Shown piece by piece: positions 15,189 to 23,758 of a DNA stretch of 38,099 bases (the stretch's first letter is position 1; the number at the start of each line of letters is the position of its first letter). The notes under the pieces are model-generated. The model searched no databases, was not told where the DNA came from, and was given only the letters and a program-made list of their open reading frames with translations. Origin of the DNA: Clostridiales bacterium (GTDB lineage Bacteria > Bacillota > Clostridia > Peptostreptococcales > Anaerovoracaceae); the NCBI GenBank assembly GCA_012744355.1, contig JAAYHV010000109.1, forward strand, positions 1 through 38,099. Direction: 5' to 3'. The position numbers and the translations under genes are program-made.

Positions 15189-16190
15189 ATGATTGCTATA
15201 TTAAAACAAAATACAACGGAGCCTCAAAAAAAACATTTAATAGAATGGTTTGAAATGCAAGGACTAAAGGTACATGTTTCAGATGGTGAGTTTAGAACAG
15301 TACTAGGAATAATCGGGGATACGTCTACGATGGACTTAGAGATGATTGAGTTACTAGACATAGTAGACTCTGTTAAGAGAATTACAGAATCCTTTAAAAG
15401 CGCCAATAGAAAATTTCATCCTGAAGATACAGTTATAAAAGTGGGAGATGTTAAAATAGGTGATGGTAGCTTAGTTACAATTGCAGGCCCATGCTCTGTA
15501 GAGTCAGAAGAACAAATTTTAGAAATAGCAAAAGCTGTTAAAGAATCAGGTGCGGATATTCTTCGTGGCGGGACCTTTAAACCAAGGACATCTCCATATG
15601 CTTTTCAGGGAATGAGGCAAGAGGGTATACAGCTTCTAATCAAAGCGAGAGAACTAACTGGACTTCCTATAATAACAGAGATTATGAACGCTGAGCACCT
15701 AGAATATTTTGAAGATGTTGACATAATTCAAGTTGGAGCTAGAAATATGCAGAATTTTGAACTTTTAAAAGCACTAGGCAGAATCGATAAACCAATCCTA
15801 ATTAAGAGAGGAATGTCATCAACTATAAATGAGCTGCTCATGAGCGCAGAATATGTAATGGCTGGTGGAAATGAGAAAGTTATACTTTGCGAAAGAGGAA
15901 TAAGAACTTATGAAACAGCAACTAGAAACACTCTTGATTTATCAGCTGTTCCAGTGCTTAAAGGATTGACGCATTTGCCGATATTAGTAGATCCAAGTCA
16001 CGCAACTGGTAAGCGTGCATTAATTGAACCAATGTCTCTAGCAGGAGTAGCTGCAGGAGCTGATGGACTAATGATAGAGGTGCATAATCATCCTGAGTTA
16101 GCGCTCTCAGATGGACCACAATCACTCGTTCCTGAAGATTTTGATAAACTGATGACAAAGATTAGAAGGGTAAAGGAAGCAATATCATGA
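15189..16190 (+). CDS. aroF: 3-deoxy-7-phosphoheptulonate (DAHP) synthase, type I-beta with regulatory domain
   Basis: A 333-residue enzyme joining PEP and erythrose-4-phosphate, the first shikimate step. Residues about 1-70 form the ferredoxin-like regulatory domain seen in Thermotoga DAHP synthase (MIAILKQ...VLGIIGDTS), which there mediates feedback inhibition by Tyr and Phe. The barrel follows: [23 protein letters not shown] (100-106), [16 protein letters not shown] (about 126-141), [59 protein letters not shown] and DPSHATGKR with metal and substrate ligands. AAGGAG lies 7 bases before ATG. It is the first structural gene behind the attenuator and overlaps tyrA by 4 bases (ATGA). Confidence 0.97.
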   Translation: MIAILKQNTTEPQKKHLIEWFEMQGLKVHVSDGEFRTVLGIIGDTSTMDLEMIELLDIVDSVKRITESFKSANRKFHPEDTVIKVGDVKIGDGSLVTIAGPCSVESEEQILEIAKAVKESGADILRGGTFKPRTSPYAFQGMRQEGIQLLIKARELTGLPIITEIMNAEHLEYFEDVDIIQVGARNMQNFELLKALGRIDKPILIKRGMSSTINELLMSAEYVMAGGNEKVILCERGIRTYETATRNTLDLSAVPVLKGLTHLPILVDPSHATGKRALIEPMSLAGVAAGADGLMIEVHNHPELALSDGPQSLVPEDFDKLMTKIRRVKEAIS

Positions 16191-17029
16191 AAATTGGCAT
16201 AGTAGGGCTCGGCCTAATTGGAGGATCTATAGCAAAAGCATACAAACTAAACGAAGATAACTGCGTATACGGGTATGATTTAAATAAAACAGTATTAAGC
16301 TTTGCCAAAATGTCTGATGCCATAGATGACGTGCTCACAGACGAGAATATTAAGGAATGTGATTTAATAATAACTGCAATATATCCAAAAGCCACGATAA
16401 AATTCCTAGAAGATAAGGGAAGCTTAATTGGGGAGAATGCCATTGTAGTTGACACTTGCGGCATTAAAAGTGCAATTTGTGAAAAAGGTTTTGAGATAGC
16501 AAAGGAAAAGAATTTTAGATTCGTAGGTGGTCATCCGATGGCAGGAAAACAACTGTCTGGATTTAAACACAGCAGGGATTCTCTTTTTTCTGGAGCGCCG
16601 ATGGTCATAGTTCCTGAAGATTATAACGACCTATTCTTCATAGATAAGGTTAAAGAAATGCTAATGCCTATAGGTTTTAGCAATGTATCGGTAACTACAT
16701 CTAAAAATCATGACGAGATAATTGCTTACACTTCCCAGATGCCGCATCTGGTGTCTAATGCCTTTATTAAAAGTGAGACTGCAGATAAGCATAGAGGGTT
16801 TTCCGCAGGAAGCTATAATGACTTAACTAGGGTGGCATATCTAAATGAAGAAATGTGGTCGGAGCTATTCTTAGATAACAGCGATCACCTTATAAATGAG
16901 CTTGACGGTTTTATTTCAGAGTTGATTAAATACAGAGAAGCTTTAACACAGCATGACAAAGAATTGCTTGAAAAACTTCTGAAAGAAGGTCGCGAAAAAA
17001 AAGAAAAGGTGGATGGAAAATGCAGATAG
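16187..17029 (+). CDS. tyrA: Prephenate dehydrogenase
   Basis: A 280-residue enzyme oxidising prephenate to 4-hydroxyphenylpyruvate with NAD(P)+, the tyrosine branch. The Rossmann loop is GLGLIGGS (about 6-13), followed by GYDLN; the catalytic region includes [13 protein letters not shown] (conserved His) and [12 protein letters not shown] (second His). The C-terminal helical domain carries [26 protein letters not shown]. No ACT domain is present, so allosteric Tyr control probably does not act here but at DAHP synthase and at the attenuator; this is inference. The start overlaps aroF by 4 bases and its end overlaps aroB by 10, indicating translational coupling. Confidence 0.95.
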   Translation: MKIGIVGLGLIGGSIAKAYKLNEDNCVYGYDLNKTVLSFAKMSDAIDDVLTDENIKECDLIITAIYPKATIKFLEDKGSLIGENAIVVDTCGIKSAICEKGFEIAKEKNFRFVGGHPMAGKQLSGFKHSRDSLFSGAPMVIVPEDYNDLFFIDKVKEMLMPIGFSNVSVTTSKNHDEIIAYTSQMPHLVSNAFIKSETADKHRGFSAGSYNDLTRVAYLNEEMWSELFLDNSDHLINELDGFISELIKYREALTQHDKELLEKLLKEGREKKEKVDGKCR

Positions 17030-18084
17030 TAGACATTAACTGCTCAAAAAAATATCAAATAAGAATCGAAAAAGGGATTATAGAAAACCTGGGAAGTATC
17101 TTAAACGAATATAGCGCTGTTAGTAAATTTTGCATAATTACAGATAAGAATGTAATGGGTATATATGAAGAGAAGATAAATCACGTTTTGTTAAAATGCA
17201 ATTCTGAAATTATATATTACGTTATAGAACCAGGTGAAAAATCAAAAAGCGGAGAAGCATATCTTGAAATACTTGAATTTCTAGCTAAAAATGAGTTTAC
17301 AAGGACAGATATGTTAATAGCATTCGGCGGCGGAGTAGTAGGAGATCTAGCAGGGTTTGTTGCAGCATCATACCTTAGGGGGATAGACTTTATCCAGATT
17401 CCGACCACCATACTAGCTGCTGTGGATTCTTCCGTGGGAGGAAAGACGGCAATAAACTTAAAAGCAGGTAAAAATCTAGCAGGGGCTTTTCATCAACCAG
17501 TAATGGTAATATGTGACTCTGAAATGTTTAACACGCTAACAAAAGATGTTAGAAGAGACGGTTTTGCCGAGGTTATCAAGTACGGAATTATAAATGATGC
17601 AGAACTTTTTGATAAGCTTAGTGAAAATGTTGATATTGAGGTTATTATTAAAAAATCTGTTTTAGCTAAAGCAAAACTTGTTGAAGAAGATGAATTTGAC
17701 ACTGGGAGTAGAAGACTTCTAAATCTAGGCCATACCTTTGGACATGCTATAGAAATCGCGGGAGAATATAGATATTCTCATGGAGAAGCTGTAGCTATGG
17801 GCATCATGATCGTTTCAAAGGCAGCTGTAGCTAAAGGATATCTTGCTAAAAATGACTATGATAAAATAAAGAACCTTATTTCAAGCTATGAATTTGATTT
17901 AGAACCAGAGTTTACAGCTGAAAAACTTTATGAGATAATGCTCTTAGATAAAAAAAGAGAAGGCAAAAGTATTACGGTAGTTGTGCCGTTTGCTATAGGA
18001 GACTCAAGACTGGTTAAGCTTAAATTAGAAGAGGCTAAAGAGTATTTGGTGGAAGGATTAAAACAGGGAGCGCAATGGATGTAA
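17020..18084 (+). CDS. aroB: 3-dehydroquinate synthase
   Basis: A 354-residue NAD- and metal-dependent enzyme converting DAHP to 3-dehydroquinate. The signature run is AFGGGVVGDLAGFVAASYLRGIDF-type: GGGVVGDLAGFVAASYLRG, then QIPTTILAAVDSSVGGKTAINL and KNLAGAFHQP. Metal ligands lie in FAEVIKYGII, LGHTFGHAIE and YSHGEAVAMGI. KKREGKSITVVVP near the C-terminus carries the conserved basic residues. Start ATG 17020 lies within the end of tyrA, behind AAAAGGTGGA. It overlaps aroA by 10 bases. Confidence 0.97.
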   Translation: MQIVDINCSKKYQIRIEKGIIENLGSILNEYSAVSKFCIITDKNVMGIYEEKINHVLLKCNSEIIYYVIEPGEKSKSGEAYLEILEFLAKNEFTRTDMLIAFGGGVVGDLAGFVAASYLRGIDFIQIPTTILAAVDSSVGGKTAINLKAGKNLAGAFHQPVMVICDSEMFNTLTKDVRRDGFAEVIKYGIINDAELFDKLSENVDIEVIIKKSVLAKAKLVEEDEFDTGSRRLLNLGHTFGHAIEIAGEYRYSHGEAVAMGIMIVSKAAVAKGYLAKNDYDKIKNLISSYEFDLEPEFTAEKLYEIMLLDKKREGKSITVVVPFAIGDSRLVKLKLEEAKEYLVEGLKQGAQWM

Positions 18085-19280
18085 AGGTCAACTTGAAAAA
18101 TTTGAATAGCTGCATAGAAGCCATTCCTTCTAAGTCGGTAGCTCACAGAAGAATAATTGCAGCTAGCCTTAGTGGAACAGAGGTTTTAGGAGTTAATATA
18201 TCAAAAGACATCATTGCAACTGGAAAATGCATGAAAGCGTTAATTGGCTATGAGGAAGAATTTTATTGTGGAGAGAGTGGGTCGACGCTTAGATTTCTAC
18301 TTCCACTAGCAGGTGCTTTGGGCAAAAAAGGCACGTTTATAACTGAAGGAAGATTGTCAGAGCGGCCAATAAAAGATTTAACTGATGAATTAATGAATCA
18401 TGGAATGAATATCAATAAAAATGCAGACGGTAATATAGAAGTTAGCGGTAAACTAAAAAGTGGCATATATAAAATACGAGGCGATGTATCCTCACAGTAC
18501 ATATCGGGGCTTCTATTCGCACTTCCTTTATTAGAAGGCGATAGTGAGATAAAAATTATTGGCGGCACTGAATCCAAATCATATATCGACATGACCCTTA
18601 AAGTGCTTGAAGAAAGCGGCATAGAAGTGAAGGATTTTCACATTAAAGGGAATCAAAGTTATAGGCTTACAAAAACTGCCGTTGAAGGCGATTGGTCAAA
18701 TGGGGCTTTCTGGCTTTGCGCAGGAGCGCTACTAGAAAATGGACTGACAGTAAGGGGATTAAACTTAGAATCGCTACAAGGCGATAAAAAAATAATTGAT
18801 ATTCTAAGAAGATTAGGTGCAGAAGTAGACATATTTAATAGTGAAATAACAGTGCGAAGAGGAAACTTAAGAGGCATAGATATAGATGCTTCTGATATAC
18901 CAGATTTAATACCTGTGGTTTCACTTTTAGCAGCTGTGTCTAAAGGTAAGACAAGAATATCTAATGTAGGAAGACTAAGACTTAAAGAAAGCGATAGGCT
19001 AGAGAGCACTGAGAAAACCTTAAACATGCTAGGCGCAGAGGTGAGCATTGTGAATGAAGAATTGATTATAAATGGACTTGGTCACAGCCTTAGAGGAACT
19101 AAAGAAGGTATACATGGTTATAACGATCATAGAATTGTTATGATGGCAGCAGTGGCATCAATTGCTTGCGACACGCCTGTAGTTATCAATGGATGTGAAG
19201 CGGTTAATAAATCCTATCCTAAATTCTTTGAAGACGTTTTGAAATTAGGTGGGGAAGTAGAATTTATGGAGGACAAATAG
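18075..19280 (+). CDS. aroA: 3-phosphoshikimate 1-carboxyvinyltransferase (EPSP synthase)
   Basis: A 401-residue enzyme joining PEP to shikimate-3-phosphate. Landmarks: PSKSVAHRRIIAASL (substrate Lys and Arg), CGESGSTLRFLLPLAG (the PEP-site glycine loop), GRLSERPI, SSQYISGLLFALPLLEGDSEI, the WSNGAFWL segment, catalytic ASDIPDLIPVVSLLAA, RLKESDRLEST and GYNDHRIVMMAAVAS. It is somewhat shorter than the usual 420-430 residues but all key motifs are present. GGAG lies ahead of ATG within aroB. aroC begins at the next base after its stop. Confidence 0.96.
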   Translation: MDVKVNLKNLNSCIEAIPSKSVAHRRIIAASLSGTEVLGVNISKDIIATGKCMKALIGYEEEFYCGESGSTLRFLLPLAGALGKKGTFITEGRLSERPIKDLTDELMNHGMNINKNADGNIEVSGKLKSGIYKIRGDVSSQYISGLLFALPLLEGDSEIKIIGGTESKSYIDMTLKVLEESGIEVKDFHIKGNQSYRLTKTAVEGDWSNGAFWLCAGALLENGLTVRGLNLESLQGDKKIIDILRRLGAEVDIFNSEITVRRGNLRGIDIDASDIPDLIPVVSLLAAVSKGKTRISNVGRLRLKESDRLESTEKTLNMLGAEVSIVNEELIINGLGHSLRGTKEGIHGYNDHRIVMMAAVASIACDTPVVINGCEAVNKSYPKFFEDVLKLGGEVEFMEDK

Positions 19281-20273
19281 ATGGCTGCAATTTTAGGTAA
19301 TAAAATAAAAATGGCAATCTTTGGGCAGTCTCATGCTGAAGCCATAGGAGTTGTAATATACGGCATTAAGGCAGGAGAAAAGATAGATACTGAAAAACTT
19401 CAGAAATTCATGGAAAGAAGAGCTCCTGGCAGAGATGAGTTTTCAACTCCGAGAAAGGAAGCAGATGAAGTAATATTTGTTTCTGGATTAATTGACGGAT
19501 TAACGTGTGGCGCTCCGATTTGCGCTATGATAAAGAATAATAATATCAAGAAAAATGATTACGATGATTTAAAAGATATACCAAGGCCAGGTCACAGTGA
19601 CTTTGCAGCATTTATGAAGTTTGGAGACGATTTTGATTCTTCGGGAGGAGGACAGTTTTCAGGACGAATGACAGCGCCGATGTGCATAGCAGGCGGCATT
19701 GCAAAACAGTTACTAGAAACAAAAGGTGTCGAAGTTAGTGCGGCCATAGATGAAATAGCTGGCTTTCAAGGCGATAAAATGTATGATGCTATGAGAGAAG
19801 CTAAAAAAGAAGAGGATTCTGTAGGTGGTATAATAAGTTGCCTTATACACGGCGTAAAGCCAGGACTAGGCGATGCTATGTTTGACGGTATAGAAGGAAG
19901 TATTGCCAGAGGAATATTCGGTATACCTGCAGTTAAGGGCATTGAATTTGGCAGTGGATTTAGCGGTAGCAGATTAAAAGGATCAGAAAATAACGATGAG
20001 TTTATATCGGATGGAGATAAGATAATAACTAAGACCAATAAGCATGGAGGAATCTTAGGCGGCATTTCATCAGGCATGCCGATTAGCTTTAGAGTAGCCG
20101 TTAAGCCAACACCATCCATAGGCAAGATGCAAAATAGTGTAAATACAAAGACTAAAGAAAACGTTAAAATGACAGTAAGAGGAAGGCATGATCCGTGCAT
20201 TGTGCCTAGGGCTGTGCCTGTAGTAGAGGCAGTAGCGGCTTTCGTAATATATGACATGATGATGAGTGAATAG
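19281..20273 (+). CDS. aroC: Chorismate synthase
   Basis: A 330-residue FMN-dependent enzyme converting EPSP to chorismate. The first active-site His is in IFGQSHAEAIG; further marks are RRAPGRDEFSTPRKEADEV, RPGHSDFAAFMKFG (second motif), SSGGGQFSGRMTAPMCIAGGIAK, GGILGGISSGMPI and the C-terminal RGRHDPCIVPRAVPVVEAVAAFVIYD. It is shorter than the common 360-390 residues and has the QSHAEA variant often seen in Clostridia, but nothing essential appears missing. ATG 19281 immediately follows the aroA stop; the ribosome binding site TATGGAGGAC lies inside aroA. Confidence 0.95.
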   Translation: MAAILGNKIKMAIFGQSHAEAIGVVIYGIKAGEKIDTEKLQKFMERRAPGRDEFSTPRKEADEVIFVSGLIDGLTCGAPICAMIKNNNIKKNDYDDLKDIPRPGHSDFAAFMKFGDDFDSSGGGQFSGRMTAPMCIAGGIAKQLLETKGVEVSAAIDEIAGFQGDKMYDAMREAKKEEDSVGGIISCLIHGVKPGLGDAMFDGIEGSIARGIFGIPAVKGIEFGSGFSGSRLKGSENNDEFISDGDKIITKTNKHGGILGGISSGMPISFRVAVKPTPSIGKMQNSVNTKTKENVKMTVRGRHDPCIVPRAVPVVEAVAAFVIYDMMMSE

Positions 20274-20281
20274 GAGTAATT

Positions 20282-21433
20282 ATGGCTGATAAAAATTTAG
20301 TTGAATTAAGAGAAAAGATAGATGCTATTGATGATAGTATAGTGGATTTACTTGCAAACCGTATGAAGGTTTCTGGAAATATTGCAGAGTATAAAAGAGA
20401 AAACAACCTCCCTATATTAGACAGAACTAGAGAAAGAGAAAAGCTGAAGGAACTTTCACAAAAGGCTGAACCTGAAATGGAATCTTACACAAGAATTTTA
20501 TACAGCTTGCTTTTTGAAATGAGTAAAGAACATCAACTGAAGCTTAATAAAAAACCGAGCAATGTATATAATATGTTCGTAGAGGCTTTAGAAAGAACGC
20601 CTAAAGAATTTCCAAAGCGAGAGACAGTGGCTTGTCAGGGGATTGAAGGCGCTTACGCGCAGCTTGCTAGCGATAAATTCTTCGATGTGCCTTGCATACT
20701 ATATATGAAGAACTTTGAAGGCGTGTTCGCTGCGATTGATAACAAACTTTGTAAATACGGCGTGTTGCCACTTGAAAACAGCACAGCCGGTTCTGTTAAC
20801 AAGATATATGATTTAATGATGAAACATAACTTCCATATAGTAAGGTGTGCAAGAATTAAAATAGATCATAACTTGCTTGTAAATGAGGGCGTTTGCAAAG
20901 AGGATATAACAGAAATAGTATCACATGAGCAAGCTTTTTTACAGTGCACTGACTATTTAAAGGAATTTAAAAATGTCAAGGTGACTGTTTGTGAAAACAC
21001 TGCTGTTGCGGCTAAAATGGTCAGAGAATCAGGAAGAAGAGATTTAGCAGCGCTATCTTCATATACATGTGCTGAGCTATATGAGCTAGATATTATTGAT
21101 TCATCTGTACAAAATAGTGGAAACAACTATACAAAGTTCATATGCATAGCTAAAGATTTGGAAATCTATCCTGCCGCTGATAAAACCAGCTTGATGATGG
21201 TAATTCAAAACAAACCTGGAGCTTTGTATAAAGTCCTTTCAAGATTCTTTGTGCTTGGAATAAACTTGATTAAACTTGAAAGCAGGCCTATTCCGGATAG
21301 AGATTTTGAGTACATGTTCTATTTCGATGTAGAAGGTTCAGTGTATTCAAAAGAGTTTAATACACTAATCAGTGAAATTGATGATTTAAGTGAAGAGGTT
21401 AGATATTTAGGAAGCTATATGGAGTTAATATAA
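20282..21433 (+). CDS. pheA: Bifunctional chorismate mutase / prephenate dehydratase (P-protein)
   Basis: A 383-residue three-domain protein. Residues about 1-90 are an AroQ-type chorismate mutase (LVELREKIDAIDDSIVDLLANRM, AEYKRENNLPILDRTRERE). Residues about 107-285 are prephenate dehydratase (ACQGIEGAYAQLASDKFF, LPLENSTAGSVNKIYDLM, IDHNLLV, VSHEQAFLQC, and NYTKF in the place of the usual T-R-F). Residues about 300-383 are an ACT domain (LMMVIQNKPGALYKVLSRFFVLGINLIKLESRPI), whose ESRP motif binds Phe for feedback inhibition in relatives. It supplies prephenate to TyrA and makes phenylpyruvate. GGAG lies 6 bases before ATG. Its stop shares one base with the next start. Confidence 0.96.
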   Translation: MADKNLVELREKIDAIDDSIVDLLANRMKVSGNIAEYKRENNLPILDRTREREKLKELSQKAEPEMESYTRILYSLLFEMSKEHQLKLNKKPSNVYNMFVEALERTPKEFPKRETVACQGIEGAYAQLASDKFFDVPCILYMKNFEGVFAAIDNKLCKYGVLPLENSTAGSVNKIYDLMMKHNFHIVRCARIKIDHNLLVNEGVCKEDITEIVSHEQAFLQCTDYLKEFKNVKVTVCENTAVAAKMVRESGRRDLAALSSYTCAELYELDIIDSSVQNSGNNYTKFICIAKDLEIYPAADKTSLMMVIQNKPGALYKVLSRFFVLGINLIKLESRPIPDRDFEYMFYFDVEGSVYSKEFNTLISEIDDLSEEVRYLGSYMELI

Positions 21434-22698
21434 TGGCTGATAGATTTGGGCTTATAGGAAAAACCCTTGAGCATAGTTTTTCCCCCGAGATACATAAAAA
21501 CTTTGGTAATTATGAATATGATTTAATTGAAGTAGCGGAGGAAAAAGACCTTGAAGCTGTTATATTAAACGATGAATATAAGGGCTTTAATGTTACCATA
21601 CCATACAAAAAAGCTGTAATTAAATACTGTGACAAGCTTACTGATAAGGCTAAGATTTCAGGTGCTGTAAACACTATATATAGGGATAAAGGTAGCATAG
21701 TAGGAGAAAATACTGATGTTGATGGCGTTATGTATCTTTTAAATCAGATAAAAAAACCAGTCAAGATTTTGATACTAGGAAGCGGCGGAGCACATGGAGC
21801 AGTTAAGGCGGCCCTTAAAGAAAAGAATATATCTGACATAGTTACTGTATCTAGGCGAGGAGAAAACAACTACAAAAACTTAGATAGGCATTTTGATGCA
21901 GATATAATAATTAATACAACGCCAGTTGGAATGTATCCAAATAATGGAGCATCTCCAATAGACATAGGAAAATTTAGAAATCTAAATACAGTTATAGATA
22001 TAATATATAACCCATATAAAACAAAACTCCTTCTAGATGCAGATAAAGAAGGCATTAAAACAATTTCAGGTTTAGGAATGCTAGTAGCGCAGGCAAAAGC
22101 AGCTAGTGAAATTTGGCAGGGGATTAAGCTTGGTGACGACCTTATTGACAGCGTGACTTTAAAACTTCTAAGGAAAACGCAAAACGTAGTTTTAATAGGA
22201 ATGCCAGGTTCAGGAAAATCGTCTATTGCTAAAATTATGGGAAGGGTTATGAAGAAACCATTTTACGACCTCGACAAGGAAGTGGTTAAGCACATGGGCA
22301 AAAGCATCCAAGAGGTTTTTAAGGATGATTCTTTAGGGGAAGCGTATTTTAGAGACAATGAAACCGAAGTGTTCAGGGAATTATCTAAAAAAACTGGAGT
22401 TGTCATAGCAACAGGAGGCGGAACTATTACGAGGGAAGAGAATTGGCCTTTGATTAAGCAAAATGGAGTATGTGTATATGTTAAGAGGGATGTCAGCCTT
22501 TTATCTATGAAGGGGAGACCTATATCACAAAAAAGAGGTGTAGAGGCTATATTCAGTGAAAGAGCGATCATATACGAAGAGCTAGCGGACATAGTCATTG
22601 AAAACAATAGAGTTTTTAAAGATAACTATTTTACAGAATTATATAATTATGTACATAAAGTAAAAAAAGATATCAATCAATATTACAAGAATTTATGA
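21433..22698 (+). CDS. aroE-aroK: Fused shikimate dehydrogenase - shikimate kinase
   Basis: A 421-residue fusion. Residues 1 to about 248 are AroE: SFSPEIH (15-21), NVTIPYK with catalytic Lys59, GENTDVDG with Asp95, Rossmann loop GSGGAHGA (116-123), NTTPVGMYP and GLGMLVAQA (213-221). Residues about 251-421 are AroK: Walker A GMPGSGKSS (256-264), YDLDKEV with Asp279 and Asp281, Arg307 in AYFRDNE, GGG (328-330) and lid GRPIS (361-365). The linker is only a few residues, and no stop or frameshift interrupts the frame. One polypeptide thus reduces 3-dehydroshikimate and phosphorylates the product. It overlaps pheA by one base (taATG) and is followed 8 bases later by aroQ. Confidence 0.96.
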   Translation: MADRFGLIGKTLEHSFSPEIHKNFGNYEYDLIEVAEEKDLEAVILNDEYKGFNVTIPYKKAVIKYCDKLTDKAKISGAVNTIYRDKGSIVGENTDVDGVMYLLNQIKKPVKILILGSGGAHGAVKAALKEKNISDIVTVSRRGENNYKNLDRHFDADIIINTTPVGMYPNNGASPIDIGKFRNLNTVIDIIYNPYKTKLLLDADKEGIKTISGLGMLVAQAKAASEIWQGIKLGDDLIDSVTLKLLRKTQNVVLIGMPGSGKSSIAKIMGRVMKKPFYDLDKEVVKHMGKSIQEVFKDDSLGEAYFRDNETEVFRELSKKTGVVIATGGGTITREENWPLIKQNGVCVYVKRDVSLLSMKGRPISQKRGVEAIFSERAIIYEELADIVIENNRVFKDNYFTELYNYVHKVKKDINQYYKNL

Positions 22699-22706
22699 GG
22701 TAGGAA

Positions 22707-23150
22707 GTGAAAATATTAATAATAAATGGGCCAAACATAAATATGATTGGAATAAGAGAGCCAAAAATTTATGGAAAGAAGTCATATAAAGAGCTTACTA
22801 AAGTTATGTGTGAATATGCCAATGAAAAACGAAATTTAACACTTGAAACTTATCAATCTAACCATGAGGGAGATATAGTGGATAAAATTCAGTACGCGTT
22901 TTTTAATAAATTTGATGGAATACTTATTAACCCGGCGGCATATACGCATACTAGCATTGCGATTGCAGATGCAATTAAGGCTGTAGGAATTCCTACCGTT
23001 GAAGTGCATTTAAGCGATATTTCCATGAGGGAGGAATATAGGCAGATTTCATACGTTTCGGAGGTTGCAGTAAAAACCATTATGGGTAAAGGCTTTGATG
23101 GATACATTGAAGGAATTGAATATTTGTTAACTAAAAAATGGACTATTTGA
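22707..23150 (+). CDS. aroQ: 3-dehydroquinate dehydratase, type II
   Basis: A 147-residue protein of the small dodecameric type II family (do not confuse with AroQ-type chorismate mutase). Motifs: IINGPNINMIGIREPKIYG with the catalytic Tyr, YQSNHEGDIVDKI, INPAAYTHTSIAIADAI, and VEVHLSDISMREEYRQISYVS with the catalytic His. It dehydrates 3-dehydroquinate to 3-dehydroshikimate. The start is GTG 22707 behind GAGGTAGGAA. It is the last gene of the operon and completes the shikimate pathway, so all seven steps to chorismate are encoded in one unit. Confidence 0.95.
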   Translation: MKILIINGPNINMIGIREPKIYGKKSYKELTKVMCEYANEKRNLTLETYQSNHEGDIVDKIQYAFFNKFDGILINPAAYTHTSIAIADAIKAVGIPTVEVHLSDISMREEYRQISYVSEVAVKTIMGKGFDGYIEGIEYLLTKKWTI

Positions 23151-23159
23151 GGTCACCTT

Positions 23160-23220
23160 AAATTGAACTGACCTCCTTTAGTTAGATTTTAGGTCTAACT
23201 TTTGGGGGTCAGCTCAATTT
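23160..23220 (+). terminator. Long nested hairpin closing the aromatic operon
   Basis: Bases 23160-23176 pair with 23204-23220 (17 positions, one G-U, one A-C mismatch); inside it AGTTAGA (23180-23186) pairs with TCTAACT (23194-23200). A T-run (23218-23222) and TTTTTTT (23229-23235) follow. Read on the plus strand it should terminate the operon. A competing 7-bp pairing, GAGGTCA (23149-23155) with TGACCTC (23169-23175), overlaps the aroQ stop. Confidence 0.7.
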
Positions 23221-23233
23221 TTAGTACCTTTTT

Positions 23234-23758
23234 TTATCTTTCTATGCCATCTCTGGCTTTTAGATTTTTAGTGTTATAATAGTGCTTGACTTCTTTCATC
23301 TCAGTGACTAGGTCAGCCATTTTAATTATTTGATCAGTAGCTCCGCGACCGGTTAGCACTAGCTCTATATAAGAGGGTTTAGCTGAAATAAGATTTAAGA
23401 TATCTTCCTCTTTGATAAAGCCTAAGACCATAGCGACGTTTATTTCATCACAAACGATTAAATCATATTTACCACTGTTCATTGCTTCATGGATTTCTGT
23501 TAAAGCATTAGCGGCGCATTCATAGTCTGCAGGTTCTGGCTCTCTACCTATTAAACAGCCTGTACCTGTTCCGAAGAGCTTTACAGTTATGCCACCAATA
23601 GATCTTAATATTCCGATTTCATTGTATTCCACGTCCTTTATAAACTGACCGAAGAAAACCCTATAACCTTTTCCTGCAGCTCTCACGGCCTGGCCGATTG
23701 CTGCTGTGGTTTTGCCCTTACCGTTTCCGGTATATACTTGTGTTTGACCGTTTATCAT
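23234..23758 (-). CDS. cobO: Corrinoid adenosyltransferase, CobO/BtuR family
   Basis: A 174-residue P-loop protein: Walker A YTGNGKGKTTAAIGQAVRAAG near the N-terminus, FFGQFIKD, the DLIVCDEINVAMVLGFI Walker B region, LVLTGRGA, and the C-terminal DLVTEMKEVKHYYNTKNLKARDGIE that is diagnostic of CobO/BtuR. It transfers the adenosyl group from ATP to cob(I)alamin or cob(I)yrinic acid diamide. Some similar proteins serve salvage, others de novo synthesis; the window has no other cobalamin gene. It overlaps gpmI by 4 bases (ATGA), so it is translated from the gpmI message. No cobalamin riboswitch is visible. Confidence 0.92.
   Translation of the reverse strand: MINGQTQVYTGNGKGKTTAAIGQAVRAAGKGYRVFFGQFIKDVEYNEIGILRSIGGITVKLFGTGTGCLIGREPEPADYECAANALTEIHEAMNSGKYDLIVCDEINVAMVLGFIKEEDILNLISAKPSYIELVLTGRGATDQIIKMADLVTEMKEVKHYYNTKNLKARDGIER

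Noticed and set aside
19766..20257. 163-codon minus-strand frame opposite aroC
   Set aside because: It is a complement of conserved aroC codons, rich in Pro, Ser and Leu as expected of a shadow frame.
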